NCBI GenBank assembly: GCA_002316675.1
Contig: DCDZ01000008.1
Coordinates: forward strand, 6,721-18,394
DNA from: Tyzzerella sp. UBA1042
Lineage (GTDB): Bacteria > Bacillota > Clostridia > Lachnospirales > Anaerotignaceae
Reading direction: 5' to 3'
Length of the DNA stretch: 11,674 nucleotides
Of this stretch, positions 1-6,393 are shown piece after piece. The notes beneath the pieces are model-generated. The model searched no databases, had not been told where the DNA came from, and was given only the letters and a program-made list of their open reading frames with translations. Position numbers and translations under genes: made by a program. Numbering within the stretch: the first letter of the stretch is position 1; every line of letters starts with the position of its first letter.

Positions 1-877
1 CGCTGTACAGGATACCCTGTACCCAGCCAGAATTATCATCGGCGCCGAGGAGCCTACTGTTGCAAAAACCGTACAGAGCATATACGAAGGCTTTGATGTC
101 CCCTTTATCACAACGGACAGAAAAAGCGCCGAAATGATTAAATACGCCTCCAACGACTTCCTTGCCCTTAAAATTTCATACATTAACGAAATTGCAAACT
201 TATGTGAAATTGTAGGGGCCGATGCCGAAACGGTGTCTCTTGGTATGGGGTTTGACCCGCGTATCGGCCGGAATTATCTAAAACCCGGCACAGGCTACGG
301 TGGAAGCTGTTTCCCAAAGGATACAAAGGCGCTGCACTGGCTGGCAAAATACTATGATTACGAGTTAAAAACCATAAAAGCAACCATTGAGGTAAACGAA
401 AACCAGAAGGTACGGCTTTTTAAAAAAGCAAAAAAATACTGTCAGAGCTTCCGAGGCATTACCGTGGCAGTGCTCGGCCTTGCCTTCAAGCCGGGAACCG
501 ACGATTTGCGTGAGGCACCTTCCGTGGACGTCATAAAGCTTCTTGCGGAAGAAGGTGCCGCTGTTCGTGTATGGGATCCTGCGGCCGCTGCACGGTTTCA
601 GAATCAGAATCCGGATTTGGCTCTTGACTGCAAAACCATTGACGAAGCCCTTTGCGGCGCAGAGCTTTGCCTGATTATGACCGAATGGGACGAAATAAAG
701 GCCCTCCTTCCCCAAAGCTTTGCCCAACAAATGAAAATTCCCATTGTGATTGACGGACGGAACTGCTATGCGCCTGAAAGCTTTGAAGGCACCGGTGTTT
801 TATATAATTCCGTAGGCAGGCGGGCTGTAAACACAACTATTTTAAAAGAACTGGGTGTATATCATGAAAACCAATAG
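1..877 (+). CDS. UDP-glucose / nucleotide-sugar 6-dehydrogenase, C-terminal part (5' end outside window)
   Basis: The frame is open from base 2 to the TAG at 875-877, so the gene starts upstream of the window; the ATG at 134 is internal. The family oxidises UDP-glucose (or a related UDP-sugar) to the uronic acid in two NAD-dependent steps, supplying precursors for surface polysaccharide or glycolipid. Visible family motifs are LYPARIIIGAEEP, then YASNDFLALKISYINE with the conserved Lys and Asn, then GTGYGGSCFPKDT with the catalytic Cys. The C-terminal UDP-binding domain follows, with VLGLAFKPGTDDLREAPS and a final DGRN segment. The N-terminal Rossmann NAD-binding domain is mostly missing from view. 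The 3' end overlaps the next gene, which suggests one operon. The exact sugar (glucose or N-acetyl-mannosamine type) is not certain, but the motifs fit the UGD/TuaD group best. Confidence 0.93.
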   Translation, partial: AVQDTLYPARIIIGAEEPTVAKTVQSIYEGFDVPFITTDRKSAEMIKYASNDFLALKISYINEIANLCEIVGADAETVSLGMGFDPRIGRNYLKPGTGYGGSCFPKDTKALHWLAKYYDYELKTIKATIEVNENQKVRLFKKAKKYCQSFRGITVAVLGLAFKPGTDDLREAPSVDVIKLLAEEGAAVRVWDPAAAARFQNQNPDLALDCKTIDEALCGAELCLIMTEWDEIKALLPQSFAQQMKIPIVIDGRNCYAPESFEGTGVLYNSVGRRAVNTTILKELGVYHENQ

Positions 878-2072
878 GATGATCAATATGTTCAAGGCGC
901 TGTTCGGCAATATTCCGGGGCAGCTTGTAATACAAATAACAAACCGCTGTAACGGCGTATGCCCCCAATGCGGTATGAGAAGGACTGCGGCGATTACAAG
1001 GTGTACCCTCCCTCCCCATAAAATCAAAGACGCGGTAAAGCAATGCGGCGAAAGCGGATTTGAGGCCGTGTCCCTTACCGGTGGCGAACCTTTTATAAAC
1101 CTTGGCGAAATCTTTGACCTGCTTGACTATGCTGGGCAGGCGGGCATTCCCTACCTCAGAACGGGAACCAACGGATATATGCTTGTGGATGCCGAAATGG
1201 AGCAGATCACCCATTTTGCAAAGCGGCTTGCCGCAACAAAGGTAAGAAATTTCTGGATCAGTCTTGATTCTGCCGATACAAAAACCCATGAAACAATGAG
1301 GGGATTACCCGGCGTTACCGACGGTATCAAAAAAGCCCTGCCTATTTTTCATGCCCACGGAATTTATCCCGCGGCAAACCTGGGCATCAACCGTAATGTT
1401 ATGGAAAAACCCATAGAAAAGCTTCAGGGTTCCCATGATGAGAACCGTTTTTTTGAAGAATGCAAGACAGGCTTCGAGGCCTTTTTCAATAAAGCCATAG
1501 AACTGGGTTTTACCATGGCAAACCTCTGCTACCCTATGAGCTCCGGTAACGATGCACTGGAAAGTCCTGCTTATGGGGCAATTTCCGATGACTTTATCGT
1601 GAGCTTTTCACAAAAAGAGCTGCGGCTCATTTTTAAGGCTTTGCTGGAGGTTATCCCGAATTTTAGGAACAAAATCCGGATTTTCACACCCCTGTCGGTT
1701 CTGTATGCCATGTCAAAGGAAGACACCTCCATGCTTTTTCCATGTCTTGGCGGAATCCGCTACTTCTACATGGATAGTCGGGATGGGCATTTCTATCCCT
1801 GCGGCTACTTGGGTGACCGGGATATGGGCGCGGATTTGACCCATGCGGCGAAGGAAAACGGCAAGGAAAAACCAAGCTGTATGAGATGCCATTGGGAATG
1901 CTTCCGAGATCCTTCCCAGCTCTTTGGTATCGCCCGCTATAGTATAAGGCATCCGATTCGGGTGTTTTTCCAAAAAAAATTAGACCCTGTTATGCTCAAG
2001 CAGTGGATCGGGGATTTAAAATATTATATCAAACATGATTTCTTTGATGGTCGTGCCGTTCCAAAAAGATAG
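864..2072 (+). CDS. Radical SAM protein with C-terminal auxiliary cysteines
   Basis: This is a radical S-adenosylmethionine enzyme of unknown substrate, 402 aa from ATG 864. Near the N-terminus it has TNRCNGVCPQCGM, the CX3CX2C motif that binds the [4Fe-4S] cluster and SAM. About 30 residues later comes LTGGEPF (the GGEP SAM-binding motif), and then FWISLDSAD, typical of the barrel. The C-terminal third carries further cysteines (PCLGG, FYPCGYLGD, CMRCHWECF), resembling a SPASM/twitch-type auxiliary Fe-S region. The start is uncertain: ATG 864 overlaps the upstream gene by 14 bp and has only a weak GGGTG before it, ATG 888 has AGGA at better spacing, and GTG 855 is possible. The gene is sandwiched between a UDP-sugar dehydrogenase and a phospholipase-like gene. 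A role in modifying a glycan, lipid or peptide is an inference from that context. The stop TAG overlaps the next gene's Shine-Dalgarno. Confidence 0.9.
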   Translation: MKTNRMINMFKALFGNIPGQLVIQITNRCNGVCPQCGMRRTAAITRCTLPPHKIKDAVKQCGESGFEAVSLTGGEPFINLGEIFDLLDYAGQAGIPYLRTGTNGYMLVDAEMEQITHFAKRLAATKVRNFWISLDSADTKTHETMRGLPGVTDGIKKALPIFHAHGIYPAANLGINRNVMEKPIEKLQGSHDENRFFEECKTGFEAFFNKAIELGFTMANLCYPMSSGNDALESPAYGAISDDFIVSFSQKELRLIFKALLEVIPNFRNKIRIFTPLSVLYAMSKEDTSMLFPCLGGIRYFYMDSRDGHFYPCGYLGDRDMGADLTHAAKENGKEKPSCMRCHWECFRDPSQLFGIARYSIRHPIRVFFQKKLDPVMLKQWIGDLKYYIKHDFFDGRAVPKR

Positions 2073-2085
2073 GAGATTGTGAGTT

Positions 2086-2694
2086 ATGAAAATACAAAAC
2101 CACTATAAAATTGGATGCATAATTTTTAAGAAACTAGCTGACAACGATATGACGTTAAATAAGCTGGCGTTTATTTTCGGTAACCTTGCCCCTGATTTGT
2201 TTCTTTCCTTTCTTTACCGTCCACATTTGTATACTTTTGCAGGCCCTTATGTGAAGAAGCTGCTTCTAAGGCTGTATAAAAGCGGTGCTTCGCCTGCCTG
2301 CACAGTTTCTTCCTTTTACTTAGGCATGATTTCCCATTATGTATGTGATTTCTTTTGCTACACACATACGCCGGCGTTCAAAGGCAACATACGTGAGCAT
2401 CTGCTTTATGAAATAAGACAGAAGGTAAATGTCCAAGACATACTGCCCTTTTATAAACAAAAAAGCATGAATCTTGGCCATGCCCAGCTTATGGACACTC
2501 TTGAGCATGATATTGCAAAACATGAGGCATTTTTTCTAAGAAACGCTAAAATGGCATACATGGATATACCCGTTGCCATATACAAAGCCACATGGGCTAC
2601 CGCGGCAGTTTATCTGCAGATGGAAAAAGCTATGCTGCATCAGGATGCAAATGTGGCCGGCGGCAAAGCTCCCGCATCGGACATGGTGGCGTAA
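2086..2694 (+). CDS. Zinc-dependent phospholipase C family protein
   Basis: A 202-aa protein matching the Zn-dependent phospholipase C / S1-P1 nuclease-like family seen in many clostridia. The metal-ligand pattern is visible: His6 near the N-terminus, Asp37 in GNLAPDL, His84 and Asp88 in GMISHYVCDFF, His94 in YTHTP, and His105 with Glu109 in EHLLYE. Unlike secreted clostridial alpha-toxin, there is no signal peptide or C-terminal PLAT domain, so it is probably intracellular or membrane-peripheral. Many such short members have no demonstrated activity. AGGAG overlaps the upstream TAG and sits 10 bp before ATG 2086, which fixes the start and indicates translational coupling in the operon. A role in lipid turnover together with the two upstream genes is inference. 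Confidence 0.82.
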   Translation: MKIQNHYKIGCIIFKKLADNDMTLNKLAFIFGNLAPDLFLSFLYRPHLYTFAGPYVKKLLLRLYKSGASPACTVSSFYLGMISHYVCDFFCYTHTPAFKGNIREHLLYEIRQKVNVQDILPFYKQKSMNLGHAQLMDTLEHDIAKHEAFFLRNAKMAYMDIPVAIYKATWATAAVYLQMEKAMLHQDANVAGGKAPASDMVA

Positions 2695-2704
2695 CGCTTA
2701 TAAT

Positions 2705-2986
2705 TTAAAACTTTCTAAAACATCGGCCTCTCCGGAAACGCCGTAAGCAAAGACCAGTTTGCACATTTCGGAATATTTTGTCCGGGGAGGCTTTTATCGG
2801 AATTGGGTTATAAAACGAAATCCGATTACAACGCAATGAACTTGAGTGTCGGCTTTCACAAAGTAACGGAAGGGTTTGGAAAACTTCAGTGGCAGATAAA
2901 TCCTCGAAAGAATGATTCATATCATCCCCTTCCCTCTTTCCTTATGGCACAGCCGCCCCAAAATTGCCCGATAGGGTATTGATCTT
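2705..2986. other. Gene-poor stretch with open frames on both strands; possible element gene remnant
   Basis: The 348 bp between 2695 and 3042 contain no gene I can name. On the + strand, a frame after the TAA near 2714 stays open to the TGA at about 2986, with protein-like composition (for example GFGKLQWQINPRKND) but no start near its beginning. On the - strand, ATG 2920 is preceded by a run of GGGAAGGGGA, a plausible ribosome binding site. It overlaps the end of another - strand frame, an arrangement common in element operons, and would give a 71-aa product beginning MNHSFEDLSATEVFQ. The two readings compete and the hairpin at 2726-2795 lies inside both. I treat this as the worn left edge of the mobile-element remnant. 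Confidence 0.25.
2726..2795 (+). terminator. Hairpin with 44-nt structured loop after the operon
   Basis: GCCTCTCCGGA (2726-2736) pairs with TCCGGGGAGGC (2781-2791): 11 bp including one G-U pair, followed by TTTT. Inside the loop, GCAAA (2747-2751) pairs with TTTGC (2758-2762). It lies 32 bp after the phospholipase-like stop codon. The position and trailing Ts suit an operon terminator, but the loop is unusually long and the T tract short, so a structured RNA element is also possible. Confidence 0.5.
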
Positions 2987-3042
2987 GTGAAGTTGTTTGA
3001 GGGATTGATTTGCACATTGAAAATTGAATATGGTGAAATACT

Positions 3043-3288
3043 ATGGATCGACACAAGAAACTGATCAATAACAGCGATATTCTGCAGTACAAGATTGAAG
3101 CCATCGCTTGCTGCATCATGTCCGATATACTCGATTTTTATGAGAGCGAGTACGGTCAGAAAGAATTTGCCGAGTGGAAGCGTCAGCAAGAAGTAGAAAA
3201 GAATGGTATAGAAAAGAGACTAAAGGACGAACGCACAGGGGCGGCGGCATCATTACGATGTCTCCGCCCTTTAATCATGATTCACTGA
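3043..3288 (+). CDS. Small mobile-element-type protein of unknown function
   Basis: An 81-aa ORF from ATG 3043, with GGTG 7 bp upstream as a modest ribosome binding site. Residues about 10-50 (KIEAIACCIMSDILDFYES, then GQKEFAEWKRQQEVEK) look like a genuine small helical protein, ending in a highly charged helix. Similar short proteins occur in clostridial ICEs near recombinase or mobilisation genes; this is a recollection of style, not a named family. The last 15 or so residues (from RTGAAASLRC) read through a GC-rich hairpin and are probably not conserved, so the native C-terminus may have been altered. It is the only + strand gene in the element remnant and converges on the EcsC-like pseudogene, overlapping its end by 14 bp. 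Confidence 0.55.
   Translation: MDRHKKLINNSDILQYKIEAIACCIMSDILDFYESEYGQKEFAEWKRQQEVEKNGIEKRLKDERTGAAASLRCLRPLIMIH
3239..3273. terminator. Candidate hairpin between convergent genes
   Basis: GGGCGG (3239-3244) pairs with CCGCCC (3264-3269), and an inner CATC (3248-3251) pairs with GATG (3257-3260). Only TTT follows on the + strand. It lies at the junction of two convergent frames, where a terminator would be expected, although it is inside the 3' end of the + strand ORF as annotated. Confidence 0.35.
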
Positions 3289-3884
3289 TTTCGTCCAAAT
3301 CATCATCTTCGACAATAATAGCAGAAAAATCAATATCTATGATAGCTTCGTTGCTGGCATGGGCGCTTTTATAGAAATCGGCATTCGCCATCGGTAACGT
3401 GGTAAGATATTTCTGCAATCGGTTTGCTATAGGCTTGAAGCCGATAAACGTAATTCCTCCTGAAACAACTGCACCAAGAACGGGGATTATTTTTCCAATG
3501 CTCTTTGCAAATATTTGCTTCGTCATTTTTATGCCTATTAGTGCTGAGACTTTTTTTACAATTGGGATATATAGCCCCTTTAGTCAATGCTTTCTGAACC
3601 AAAGCTTTTTCTGCTCTTGATGCAGCAACAGAGGCAATTTTTGTTATTACAGCATTGGCGGCATTAACACCAAACATTACTCCTACGAATAGAGTTCGCT
3701 GGTTAGTTGTCTCATCATCTAATGCATCTTCATCGCCGCGAAGCATTTCCTGCCAACCATAAAGATAAACAAGCTTTTGCAGAATTCTTATAATGTGCCA
3801 AAAAAACTGCGCGATATCCGCTGGAACGGTAACCGCCATTGCAAAGCCGCCCAGTATTCCTGCGGCAGCCGATATTGAAGTCAC
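3275..3884 (-). pseudogene. EcsC-family protein, N-terminally truncated and frameshifted
   Basis: Two - strand frames join into one protein. The first begins near 3884 with AGILGGFAMAVTVPADIAQFF, followed by IIRILQKLVYLYGW and NQRTLFVGVMFGVNAANA. It loses frame in the A7 run (T7 at 3551-3557 on the + strand). The second frame continues ALIGIKMTKQIFAKSIGKI and then PVLGAVVSGGITFIGFKPI, ending in an acidic tail at TGA 3275. These blocks resemble the EcsC family of membrane-associated proteins. Removing one A from the A7 run restores a single frame. Even then the usual N-terminal section is missing: the frame opens next to the tail of another remnant, with only a GTG at 3884 and no ribosome binding site. 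Decay by deletion plus a one-base insertion is the simplest reading. A sequencing error could explain the frameshift but not the truncation. Confidence 0.72.
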
Positions 3885-4046
3885 TTTTGTTGTTTCATAA
3901 TTAATACATGAACGTCAAAGAGGCTAAGCTGTGACGGAGCATTTTTCTCACGTTCAAGCAGTTCGTAATTGGCAATGAGGATTTCAGGAAACTGTGCCCA
4001 TTGTCATATCTCTGCTTGATATTATTGATTCGGGCAAATTCACCTT
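3881..4046 (-). pseudogene. C-terminal remnant of an unidentified element gene
   Basis: Downstream of the methylase fragment the coding signal jumps frame. From about 4046 the - strand reads GEFARINNIKQRYDN, then after a further one-base shift near 4002 continues QFPEILIANYELLEREKN and APSQLSLFD, ending at TGA 3881-3883. The ending resembles the C-termini of large element-encoded proteins, but I cannot name the family. The sequence looks like real protein yet has no start and needs two frame changes, so it is a tail left by a deletion. Its stop abuts the truncated EcsC-like fragment, which suggests several deletions or recombinations in this block. Confidence 0.5.
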
Positions 4047-4337
4047 ATCACGGGCAAGGGTATTTTTCACTGTTTCAAAATCTGCCCTTGAGTTGAGGCA
4101 ATAGGCAAGGGCATCCATCAGCTCCTGGGGTATTTCCTGCACACAGCGGTACAAATTCACAAGGAGGCCGTTGAAATCATTGTAAACCTCAAAGTTGTTT
4201 CCCAGATTTTTGTGAAAAAGCACCCAGCCCCCGCCACCGAATACCTCAATGTATCTTTCGTAATATAAAGGAAAACGGGTAATGATCAGCTCCCGCAAGG
4301 ATTTCTTGCCGCCGATCCATGACACAAAGCTGTTCAG
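4047..4337 (-). pseudogene. DNA adenine methylase (Dam-like), 5' fragment
   Basis: The N-terminal third of a D12-class N6-adenine methyltransferase of the ICE/prophage type. It reads SFVSWIGGKKSLRELI, then YIEVFGGGGWVLFHK (the FGGGG SAM-binding motif I), then NDFNGLLVNLYR. Homology stops at about NTLARD (4047), after roughly 97 codons. The target-recognition region and the catalytic DPPY motif are absent, so no methylase activity is expected. Translation continues by chance to a TGA at 3984-3986. The natural start in this family reads M-N-S-F-V-S-W-I-G-G; here the first codon is CTG at 4337, overlapping the TGA of the upstream gene, so the start appears mutated (GTG 4325 is the next option). 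In intact elements the methylase and the upstream HTH gene are translationally coupled. Confidence 0.75.
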
Positions 4338-4666
4338 AAATCATCACCTCCCTCCAGCGGCAGGCGTATCTGGGTATCATCAAAGGTCGCAAGGGAACGC
4401 CTAAGTCCTGAAATGGCCGCGCTGATTCCACTGATGCGGTTTCTCGTATGCCGGATGGTTAAGCGCACCTCTGTTTCGGTTTTTGCGTAAAAATATCCCC
4501 TTTGGTCACTGGCTATGGGAATTTCTTCATGGCGCAGGGCATTGACAATATCCCGCAGCTCCTTGCTTGAAATACCCAGGACTTGTTCAAGGGTTTTGCT
4601 GATGACAGCATTTTCTGCACCTTGGTGATACCGATGCAGATACTCCGCAAGCTGCTCTTTATGCAT
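4334..4666 (-). CDS. Putative winged-helix DNA-binding protein of a mobile element
   Basis: A 110-aa protein starting at ATG 4666, with AAAGGAG 6 bp upstream. Residues about 5-60 (EQLAEYLHRYHQGAENAV, VLGISSKELRDIVNALR, EEIPIASDQRGYFYAK) fit a helix-turn-helix followed by a beta wing. The remainder is a basic helix and a short acidic tail. Proteins of this kind commonly sit directly upstream of the Dam-like gene in clostridial ICEs and prophages, as here, where its TGA overlaps the methylase start. The sequence looks undamaged although its partner is destroyed. A regulatory role is inferred. A terminator lies about 50 bp upstream, and CCTTTCC/GGAAAGG can pair to cover the ribosome binding site, so expression may be controlled at both levels. 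Confidence 0.72.
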   Translation of the reverse strand: MHKEQLAEYLHRYHQGAENAVISKTLEQVLGISSKELRDIVNALRHEEIPIASDQRGYFYAKTETEVRLTIRHTRNRISGISAAISGLRRSLATFDDTQIRLPLEGGDDF

Positions 4667-4673
4667 GATTTCT

Positions 4674-4703
4674 CCTTTCCGGCTGTTTTCCCGAAAGGAA
4701 AGG
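4674..4703 (-). promoter_or_regulatory. Hairpin that can mask the ribosome binding site
   Basis: On the - strand, CCTTTCC (4703-4697) can pair with GGAAAGG (4680-4674), which contains most of the Shine-Dalgarno sequence of the winged-helix gene. The stem is 7 bp with a 16-nt loop. Nothing else shows that it is used. Confidence 0.35.
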
Positions 4704-4714
4704 CAAAAAGAGCA

Positions 4715-4756
4715 TAAAAAAACAGGCCGTATCCTGTATGGGAAAACGGCCTTGTT
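4715..4756 (-). terminator. Intrinsic terminator upstream of the winged-helix gene
   Basis: Read on the - strand, AACAAGGCCGT (4756-4746) pairs with ACGGCCTGTT (4730-4721), with one bulged A, and runs into a seven-T tract. It is the second of two terminators after the 194-aa gene. Confidence 0.75.
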
Positions 4757-4770
4757 TCATTTTGGGGTCT

Positions 4771-4799
4771 AAAAAAGCACAGATATTTTTACCTGTGCT
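4771..4799 (-). terminator. Intrinsic terminator after the 194-aa element gene
   Basis: On the - strand, AGCACAG (4799-4793) and CTGTGCT (4782-4776) form a perfect 7-bp stem with a 10-nt loop, followed by a six-T tract, starting 33 bp after the TAA at 4832. Confidence 0.85.
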
Positions 4800-4831
4800 A
4801 TCGGCTGATTTCTAATTCAACAAGTATCGAT

Positions 4832-5416
4832 TTATTCAAGCTGCATTCCTTCCATCCCTATCTCTTGATTTGACTCCTGCTCATCTTGAATAGAAGTGAT
4901 GTTAACATATTCTGCGAGAATGCCCAGTGCCTCGTCATAGCTGCCACTGGCAGTAATTCTTTCCTGCATTTCTTTTGTCTGTTCTATTCGTCCATTTTTC
5001 TTCAATGTCTGAGAGGCAGTTCCCATTAAGGTGAAAATATTGCCGTTCTGTCCGATGAGGGCACAATCCAGCTTTTCCGTTTGATCTGGTGGTTGATTCA
5101 TGTCTACGTCCAGCTTATTAGGAAGATAATCGCTGAGCCATGTGCCTCCAAAGGTTTCATGCGTTCGCAATCTCCACATAGCAAGCCTACTAATATCTAA
5201 ATCTACATTTTCAAAATCAAACAGGATATTGGTACAGTTGTCATACTCAAAGATGTAGATTTCTTTGAAAGTATCATGGTTTTGCAGAATACCTTCTTTC
5301 TTTAATAAATCATTTATGCCATTTATCCATTCCATAGGATCAGCGCCACAGCCTTGAAGCACAAGACCCTCATGGTCTGCCATGGTACATAGTTCTTCTG
5401 TTGTAATGTGTTTCAT
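4832..5416 (-). CDS. Conserved mobile-element protein of unknown function (194 aa)
   Basis: The start is ATG 5416, because GGGAGG lies 6 bp upstream; the longer frame from 5449 begins inside the end of the preceding remnant. Two blocks stand out. Residues about 15-110 contain GLVLQGCGADPMEWINGIND, a segment on FDFENVDLDISRLAMWRL, and THETFGGTWLSDYLPNKL. Residues about 125-180 contain CALIGQNGNIFTLMGTAS and the helical SYDEALGILAEYVNITS. Proteins with this two-block layout recur in ICEs of gut clostridia, to my recollection without a known function. No catalytic motif or membrane segment is visible. It has a clean ribosome binding site, intact frame and good terminators, so it is probably the best-preserved gene of the remnant. 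The upstream DUF4314-like remnant ends 30 bp before it, as expected in one operon. Confidence 0.72.
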   Translation of the reverse strand: MKHITTEELCTMADHEGLVLQGCGADPMEWINGINDLLKKEGILQNHDTFKEIYIFEYDNCTNILFDFENVDLDISRLAMWRLRTHETFGGTWLSDYLPNKLDVDMNQPPDQTEKLDCALIGQNGNIFTLMGTASQTLKKNGRIEQTKEMQERITASGSYDEALGILAEYVNITSIQDEQESNQEIGMEGMQLE

Positions 5417-5445
5417 AGTGTTCCTCCCAAATTTTCGACTATTGC

Positions 5446-5703
5446 TCATTCCATCTTCATGCCGAATTGTTCGGTTTCATTTTCTGACAGTTGGGATTGT
5501 TCCGGTCGTGAGATAACAGAAAAGCTATCCTCACCATAAATGAGTGCCAAACTTCGCTTATTATCTCACTTCATATGGATTTGCCCAATGTCATTCACAA
5601 AATCTACCGTACCCTCGGTTCCCGGTGGTACAGGAGCATAGGGGTCCTCCATACTTTCCAGACGAATTCGACAAACTGAGTTTGTTCCATTCCAGTTGCC
5701 CAT
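5446..5703 (-). pseudogene. DUF4314-like gene with a TGA in place of a conserved Trp
   Basis: The - strand frame reads RIRLESMEDPYAPVPPGTEG and then TVDFVNDIGQIHMK, a good match to small DUF4314-type proteins of clostridial mobile elements. It then has TGA (5568-5566) and continues in the same frame with DNKRSLALIYGEDSFSVISR up to TGA 5446. Family members have a Trp between the K and the D/N-N-G segment, so one TGG to TGA change explains the stop. The N-terminus is also wrong: upstream of RIRL the frame differs from family members, overlaps the preceding remnant, and ATG 5703 lacks a ribosome binding site. A fusion or deletion probably removed the original start. The product is expected to be non-functional unless TGA is read through. 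Confidence 0.68.
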
Positions 5704-5970
5704 TTATATAGGGAATTCGTTGTTGTTTCACTGTTTCCATTGAAGTCAAAGGGTTTTTCTATGAAGCTCTTTGCGACACTCATAAATTCAGAGTTGCTTA
5801 TATCGGTCAGATATTGTTTTGCCGAGCTTTCTAAATATCCCCAAAGAGTATTGTTGTCAAGGCATTTTTCATGTGCCTCAATAATCGAACTCGAAGAATG
5901 GAGATTTGTTACAAATTGACCGCCTGCATCTGAATCAGGATTTTTGATTAATCTTTTCAGTCTTACTCAT
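5604..5970 (-). pseudogene. Frameshifted element gene of unknown family
   Basis: ATG 5970 has an excellent ribosome binding site (AAAGGAGG), but the frame begins MSKTEKINQKS and stops after 11 codons. Deleting one A from the A5 run (T5 at 5941-5945 on the + strand) gives a continuous frame: NPDSDAGGQFVTNLHSSSS, then NTLWGYLESSAKQYLTDISN, KSFIEKPFDFNGNSE, and LYKWATGMEQTQFVEF. After that it runs out of frame into the DUF4314-like gene and stops at 5604. The composition is protein-like and uncharacterised, with no membrane segment. The start overlaps the stop of the upstream Cys-rich gene, so the two were translationally coupled. The damage is one homopolymer insertion plus a likely fusion at the 3' end. 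Confidence 0.55.
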
Positions 5971-6187
5971 TTTTAGACTTCCTCCTTTTACTTATTTTTT
6001 GCATATCGGTTCTTAGACAATCTCCCTCTGATCTGTAGCAGATAAAACCGTGAGAGGGATAGGGGCAGCCACCGCAGCTTGGGAATGGTCCGCAGAGACA
6101 TGGATTTGGTTCATGCTTACCAGTAGATAAAAGGCTGTCCGAATCATAGCAAGCCCTTCTCTTATTTTTCTTATATCGTATTAGCAT
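5963..6187 (-). CDS. Small cysteine-rich mobile-element protein
   Basis: A 74-aa protein starting at ATG 6187 with AAAGGAG 6 bp upstream; the longer frame from 6241 begins inside a terminator and is not used. The N-terminus is basic (MLIRYKKNKRR). The core carries six cysteines in CLCGPFPSCGGCPYPSHGF, ICYRSEGDC and neighbouring residues, which suggests a structural metal site, perhaps zinc or an Fe-S cluster. The tail is basic (KISKRRKSKN). No named family is claimed, but proteins of this style are common in clostridial ICE operons. The stop codon overlaps the start of the next - strand gene. The frame is intact although its downstream partner is broken. A strong terminator ends only about 20 bp before the start codon. 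Confidence 0.62.
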   Translation of the reverse strand: MLIRYKKNKRRACYDSDSLLSTGKHEPNPCLCGPFPSCGGCPYPSHGFICYRSEGDCLRTDMQKISKRRKSKNE

Positions 6188-6206
6188 AGCTCTCCTTTCT
6201 GGAAAC

Positions 6207-6255
6207 AAAAAAAGCCGGAGAATCTGAGTGCTAAAATGCACTTCAATTCTCCGGC
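6207..6255 (-). terminator. Intrinsic terminator / possible attenuator before the Cys-rich gene
   Basis: On the - strand, GCCGGAGAAT (6255-6246) and ATTCTCCGGC (6223-6214) form a perfect 10-bp stem. A nested AGTGC/GCACT stem follows, then a T7 tract (6213-6207). The ribosome binding site of the Cys-rich gene begins about 8 bp after the T tract, leaving no room for a promoter between them. Confidence 0.82.
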
Positions 6256-6272
6256 GATATTCGTTTTTACAA

Positions 6273-6332
6273 AAAGGGCGATGATTCCTTTTGACCTATT
6301 GCCTAAGTCTGAAATCATCACCCTTTGTTTTT
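6273..6332. terminator. Bidirectional terminator-like hairpin
   Basis: AAAGGGCGATGATT (6273-6286) pairs with AATCATCACCCTTT (6313-6326) except for one C/A mismatch. It is followed by a GTTTTTT tract on the + strand, and by a TTTTT tract when read on the - strand. It probably marks the right boundary of the element operon. Confidence 0.65.
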
Positions 6333-6393
6333 TAATATTAAACTTCTATAAAATGCTTAGAATATTAGTTCAAATACTGTGTACACCCGATAA

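Noticed and set aside
837..1289. Long - strand open frame opposite the radical SAM gene
   Set aside because: It is the antisense of a strongly supported gene and has no ribosome binding site or family motif.
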